From NCBI GenBank assembly GCA_009927565.1, contig RFMT01000198.1:1-8807 (forward strand): a DNA stretch of 8,807 nt. The letters run 5' to 3'. Below are positions 5,980 through 8,807 of the stretch, in pieces. The notes below the pieces were generated by a model. It did not search any database. It was not told the origin of the DNA and saw nothing but the letters and a program-made list of their open reading frames with translations. The stretch comes from Acidimicrobiia bacterium (GTDB lineage: Bacteria; Actinomycetota; Acidimicrobiia; Acidimicrobiales; Ilumatobacteraceae). A program made the translations under genes and the position numbers. Numbering within the stretch: position 1 is the stretch's first letter; each line of letters opens with the position of its first letter.

Positions 5980-6606
5980 ATGACAAAATTAGGTCGGCCA
6001 ATCGGTTGCGAAGGCGGTGACACGCGTAAACGGTTGTTGGTTGAAGCCCGACGTAGTTTTGCCTCTGAGGGTTTTGACGCGACCACAAACAAGAATTTGG
6101 CAAAGGCTGCCGGCATAACAACTGCTGCGATTTATCACTATTTTCCGTCAAAAGTCGACATGTATGTCGCAGTGTTTATGGACGTGCAGAATCTCGTGTG
6201 TAAGACGATTCAAGATTCGGTAAGAGCCGATCGCGAGATCACAGAAAATATCTCGAGCATGGTTGATGCTTTGGCGACTTTGACAAGGCGAGAACCTGCG
6301 GTCGTTTCGTTCGTGCTCAGTGTTTCTGGCGAAGCGCATCGACATCCTGAATTGATGAAGGCAGTGCTGCCAGTTGGCAATCAGATCGGTCGAATTTTAC
6401 TGACGATCGCTGAATCGGCAGTTGAGCGCGGTGAAGTCAACTCAGAAATTTCAGCCCGATCACTTGAAGATATGTTGATGGTCGTTTTGGCGGGATTGGC
6501 CCGATTCAACATGGTTTATCGCGACTCTAAGCGCACTGCCGAACTAGTTAAGTCGATGAAACTGTTGCTTTTAGGTGCCGCGTTTAATGTTTCGGCTGTT
6601 GTTTAG
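5980..6606 (+). CDS. TetR/AcrR-family transcriptional regulator
   Basis: A 208-residue DNA-binding protein, within the usual 190-220 residue range of the family. The N-terminal domain (about 14-62) has the expected pattern: TRKRLLVEARRSFASEGFD for helix one, then the helix-turn-helix TNKNLAKAAGITTAAIYHYF at about 36-55, followed by PSKVDMYVAV. The remainder is a helical ligand-binding and dimerisation domain whose ligand cannot be guessed. TetR regulators usually repress themselves and close neighbours. The candidates here are the upstream envelope/hydrolase run and the convergent transporter. No clear inverted-repeat operator is visible in the 17 bases before the gene. The start ATG 5980 has no ribosome-binding site but a well-placed TATCGT element. 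Its TAG stop overlaps the stop of the convergent transporter gene. Confidence 0.93.
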   Translation: MTKLGRPIGCEGGDTRKRLLVEARRSFASEGFDATTNKNLAKAAGITTAAIYHYFPSKVDMYVAVFMDVQNLVCKTIQDSVRADREITENISSMVDALATLTRREPAVVSFVLSVSGEAHRHPELMKAVLPVGNQIGRILLTIAESAVERGEVNSEISARSLEDMLMVVLAGLARFNMVYRDSKRTAELVKSMKLLLLGAAFNVSAVV

Positions 6607-7490
6607 CTGTTAGTTTTTGTCGCCTTGTACGAGTCGGCAAAAAAGATTGCAAGGCCAACCCAGACGAAAGCAAAACCAACTACTCGAAGCGAGTTGAGCT
6701 CTTCGCTGTAGACAAGCCACCCCAAAAGAAAGTTAAACGTCGGCACCAGATATTGCATTGGACCAAGCACGCTGAGGCGAACGCGACGAGATGCAGCACC
6801 GAACATGAGAAGCGGTATTGCCGTCATTAAACCAGTCAGCAATACCAGAACCCATTCGATGCCTGTAGCCATATTCGGCACTGAATCTGCGCGGTCGAAA
6901 GTGAGCACCACCAAGCCGACGGCGGGCAACAAAAGTGCGATTACTTCTCCTGAAAGACTTTCAAGACTTGTGAGCGGAACTTGCTTTTTGAGGTATCCGT
7001 AGATACTCCATGATGCTGCTATCAGCAGTGCGCGCCAAGGTGGCTCGCCATATGAATATGTCAAAATGGCGATCGCAATGCTGGCCAGAAGAATAATGAC
7101 GCGATGCGAAATGCGAATTGGTTCGCGTAAGACGACAAAGCCGAGCAACATCGTGAAGATCGGCGCAATGAAATAGCCAAGAGCAGTTTCGAGAACATGA
7201 TCATGGACGACGGCCCAGACGTATGTCGTCCAATTGATCGAAAGCATGATGCTTGCAAGTCCAATGGTCTTACGAACACCGTTGTCACGAAGTGTGCTGA
7301 ACAGGTTGCGAATTTGTTTGTTGTACATCAAGATTGCAAGAAGTACGACTGCTGATGTGACGATGCGCCAACCGATAAGTTCGAATGCGTTGAAGTCTTT
7401 CAAGAATTTCCAATAAATTGTCAGGAATCCCCAAGTGATGTAAGCACCGAGCGCATAGGCGATACCCGAGCGTTCAGATGATTTAGACAC
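6603..7490 (-). CDS. RarD-like EamA-family transporter
   Basis: A 295-residue inner-membrane protein of the drug/metabolite transporter superfamily, with two tandem EamA halves and about ten membrane helices. RarD-type hallmarks are GIAYALGAYITWGFLTIYWK (9-28), INWTTYVWAV (85-94) followed by LETALGYFIAP (100-110), LREPIR (121-126), PPWRALLIAASWSIYGYLKK (150-169) and PMQYLVPTFNFLLGWLVYSE (244-263). E. coli RarD is annotated as a chloramphenicol-sensitive protein, but the substrate of this group is not established. The start is GTG 7490. A TAGGGT hexamer eight bases upstream could be a -10 element, and the overlapping AGGGTG could instead act as a ribosome-binding site. It is divergent from pgi across 32 bases and convergent with the TetR gene, overlapping it by four bases. 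Confidence 0.92.
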   Translation of the reverse strand: MSKSSERSGIAYALGAYITWGFLTIYWKFLKDFNAFELIGWRIVTSAVVLLAILMYNKQIRNLFSTLRDNGVRKTIGLASIMLSINWTTYVWAVVHDHVLETALGYFIAPIFTMLLGFVVLREPIRISHRVIILLASIAIAILTYSYGEPPWRALLIAASWSIYGYLKKQVPLTSLESLSGEVIALLLPAVGLVVLTFDRADSVPNMATGIEWVLVLLTGLMTAIPLLMFGAASRRVRLSVLGPMQYLVPTFNFLLGWLVYSEELNSLRVVGFAFVWVGLAIFFADSYKATKTNS

Positions 7491-7522
7491 GGCTATTCAC
7501 CCTAGTCAGTAGCCTTAATTTG
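7491..7522. promoter_or_regulatory. divergent promoter region between the RarD-like gene and pgi
   Basis: Thirty-two bases separate the two start codons. On the minus strand TAGGGT (7504 to 7499) stands eight bases before GTG 7490. On the plus strand TAGCCT (7510-7515) stands seven bases before ATG 7523; the same hexamer occurs just ahead of the glycosyltransferase gene at 3155. Both fit -10 elements of leaderless or nearly leaderless transcripts. The segment is flanked by a five-pair inverted repeat (GGCTA 7491-7495 and TAGCC 7510-7514), which may be incidental. Confidence 0.5.
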
Positions 7523-8807
7523 ATGGCTGACGACCTTTCTAAGTTGTGGCAACAAGTATTGGCCGAATCTGAGCGAATCAGCGGTACATCGTTAAAAGGT
7601 CTGTTTGATACCGACGCCGCCCGAGCAAAAGCCATGACTAAAGCCCTTAGCGACGGTGAGTCTGAAATTGTCGTTGACTTTTCTAAACAGTTGATTGATT
7701 CACAGGCTTTGAAAACCTTGATGTCGCTTGCGGTGCGGGCGGGTGTCGTCGCACGATTTATCGAGATGTGCAATGGCGAGCGAGTTAACTTCACCGAGAA
7801 TCAAGCTGCTTTGCATACGGCTCTGCGCTCGCCAAAAACTGAAAAAATTGAGCTTGACGGGAAAAACGTCATTAAGCAAGTGCACGACGAACTTGAGAAA
7901 ATTCGGAGTTTTTCCGCAACAGTGCGTCGTGAGAAGAAGTTCAAGAAAATTATCAATATTGGCATTGGTGGCAGCGACCTCGGGCCTGCCCTTATATATG
8001 ACACGCTAAGCGCGAGTCGAAAACCTGAAATTGATTGTTTGTTTGTTGCCAATATTGACTCGACAGAAATAAATGCGGCCCTCGCGCAATGTCGACCGCA
8101 AGAGACTCTCTTCATTGTCTGCTCAAAATCTTTCAAGACTGCCGAAACTTTGGCTAACGCTCGCATTGCAAAACAATGGCTTGCAGCCGGGCTAGGTGTT
8201 GACCTTGAGAGCGAAGTTTTAGCCGAGCATTTTGTGGTTGTTTCGGCGAATGTTTCGCAGGCTCATACGAGCGGAGTGAATGCGAAGAATGAATTTCAGA
8301 TTTGGCCTTGGGTTGGTGGACGATATTCGATCGCTTCTGCGATGAGTCTGGCCCCGATCATTGCTTTTGGATTTGAGTCTTTTAGCGAGTTCTTAGCCGG
8401 AATGCGAAGTGTCGACGAGCAAATGCGAACTTCAAAACCAGAAGACAACGTCACACTGATCTTGGGATTGATTGACGTCTTTAACTTCGGCACTCGCTGC
8501 TACTCGAGTCAGGCGGTTTTGCCGTATGCCTCGGCGCTGAGGCTTCTTCCGAGTTACTTGCAACAGTTGATCATGGAGAGCAACGGAAAATCGAAGCGTC
8601 AAGACGGAACACAAGTCGAGATTGCGACGTCTCCGGTTGTTTGGGGTGGTGTTGGCACGAACTCGCAACATGCATTTATGCAAATGTTGCATCAAGGAAC
8701 ACAAGTTGTGCCGGTTGACTTCATTGGGTTTGCGCAATTGCCGAATGTCGATCTTGCATCGCACGATGCACTTGTCGCCAACATGTTTGCTCAAGCTAAA
8801 GCACTTG
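7523..8807 (+). CDS. pgi: glucose-6-phosphate isomerase, partial (3' end beyond the window)
   Basis: The frame opens at ATG 7523 and stays open to the window edge, giving 428 residues of an enzyme that is usually about 550 long; roughly the last 120 are missing. It interconverts glucose 6-phosphate and fructose 6-phosphate in the cytoplasm. Visible landmarks are TENQAALHTALR (91-102), the sugar-phosphate-binding NIGIGGSDLGP (145-155), SKSFKTAETLANA (201-213), the family signature WVGGRYSIASAMS (263-275), MESNGK with catalytic base E352, and GTNSQHAF with H383. The second signature (FDQxGVExxK) would lie beyond the edge. The linker before NIGIGG (RREKKFKKII) is shorter than in the E. coli enzyme as I recall it. 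There is no ribosome-binding site; TAGCCT seven bases before the ATG suggests a leaderless mRNA. Confidence 0.96.
   Translation, partial: MADDLSKLWQQVLAESERISGTSLKGLFDTDAARAKAMTKALSDGESEIVVDFSKQLIDSQALKTLMSLAVRAGVVARFIEMCNGERVNFTENQAALHTALRSPKTEKIELDGKNVIKQVHDELEKIRSFSATVRREKKFKKIINIGIGGSDLGPALIYDTLSASRKPEIDCLFVANIDSTEINAALAQCRPQETLFIVCSKSFKTAETLANARIAKQWLAAGLGVDLESEVLAEHFVVVSANVSQAHTSGVNAKNEFQIWPWVGGRYSIASAMSLAPIIAFGFESFSEFLAGMRSVDEQMRTSKPEDNVTLILGLIDVFNFGTRCYSSQAVLPYASALRLLPSYLQQLIMESNGKSKRQDGTQVEIATSPVVWGGVGTNSQHAFMQMLHQGTQVVPVDFIGFAQLPNVDLASHDALVANMFAQAKAL

Noticed and set aside
6603..7490. Calling the RarD-like protein an antibiotic-resistance determinant
   Set aside because: The RarD name comes from an E. 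coli annotation; no resistance function or substrate can be read from the sequence.
7491..7514. The GGCTA/TAGCC inverted repeat as a regulator binding site
   Set aside because: Only five bases per arm with a 14-base spacer, and one arm coincides with the putative -10 element of pgi, so chance is a sufficient explanation.

Overview
This is a gene-dense chromosomal stretch from a bacterium, most likely an actinobacterium of moderate GC (spot counts of single 60-base lines gave about 38-57%). The hints are: a tRNA without an encoded CCA end; almost no Shine-Dalgarno sequences; TANNNT -10-like hexamers placed so close to start codons that several mRNAs look leaderless; GTG starts; and a membrane-anchored L,D-transpeptidase with a Thr/Ser-rich tail. 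An aquatic Acidimicrobiia-like lineage is my guess; nothing here fixes the taxonomy.

Layout. Positions 2-86 hold tRNA-Leu(UAA). Positions 172-1329 (+) encode an M20-family metallopeptidase of the carboxypeptidase G2 type. It converges, with 4 bases between stop codons, on argG (1334-2668, -; argininosuccinate synthase, long E. coli-type form). Upstream of argG on the same strand is an unknown four-helix membrane protein (2712-3140, -). A 23-base divergent gap separates that gene from a + strand run of four genes with gaps of 15, 6 and 17 bases: a family 2 glycosyltransferase like polyprenyl-phosphate mannosyl/glucosyl synthases (3164-3931), an L,D-transpeptidase with a peptidoglycan-binding domain (3947-5056), an alpha/beta hydrolase (5063-5962) and a TetR-family regulator (5980-6606). 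The regulator's stop codon overlaps the stop codon of a convergent RarD/EamA transporter (6603-7490, -). A 32-base divergent gap then leads to pgi (glucose-6-phosphate isomerase, from 7523), which runs off the window after 428 codons.

How the genes fit together. The glycosyltransferase and L,D-transpeptidase both point to cell-envelope building. The hydrolase and TetR gene are probably co-transcribed with them, but the TetR gene also appears to have its own promoter. argG (arginine synthesis), pgi (glycolysis/gluconeogenesis) and the M20 peptidase are housekeeping or catabolic genes with no visible link to that run.

I see no mobile element, CRISPR array, phage gene, toxin-antitoxin pair or defence system, and no gene-free stretch above 300 bases. 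I found no convincing new biological system. The most notable signals are the recurrent leaderless-promoter pattern, the very tight divergent promoter at 3141-3163, and an A-C mismatch in the tRNA acceptor stem.
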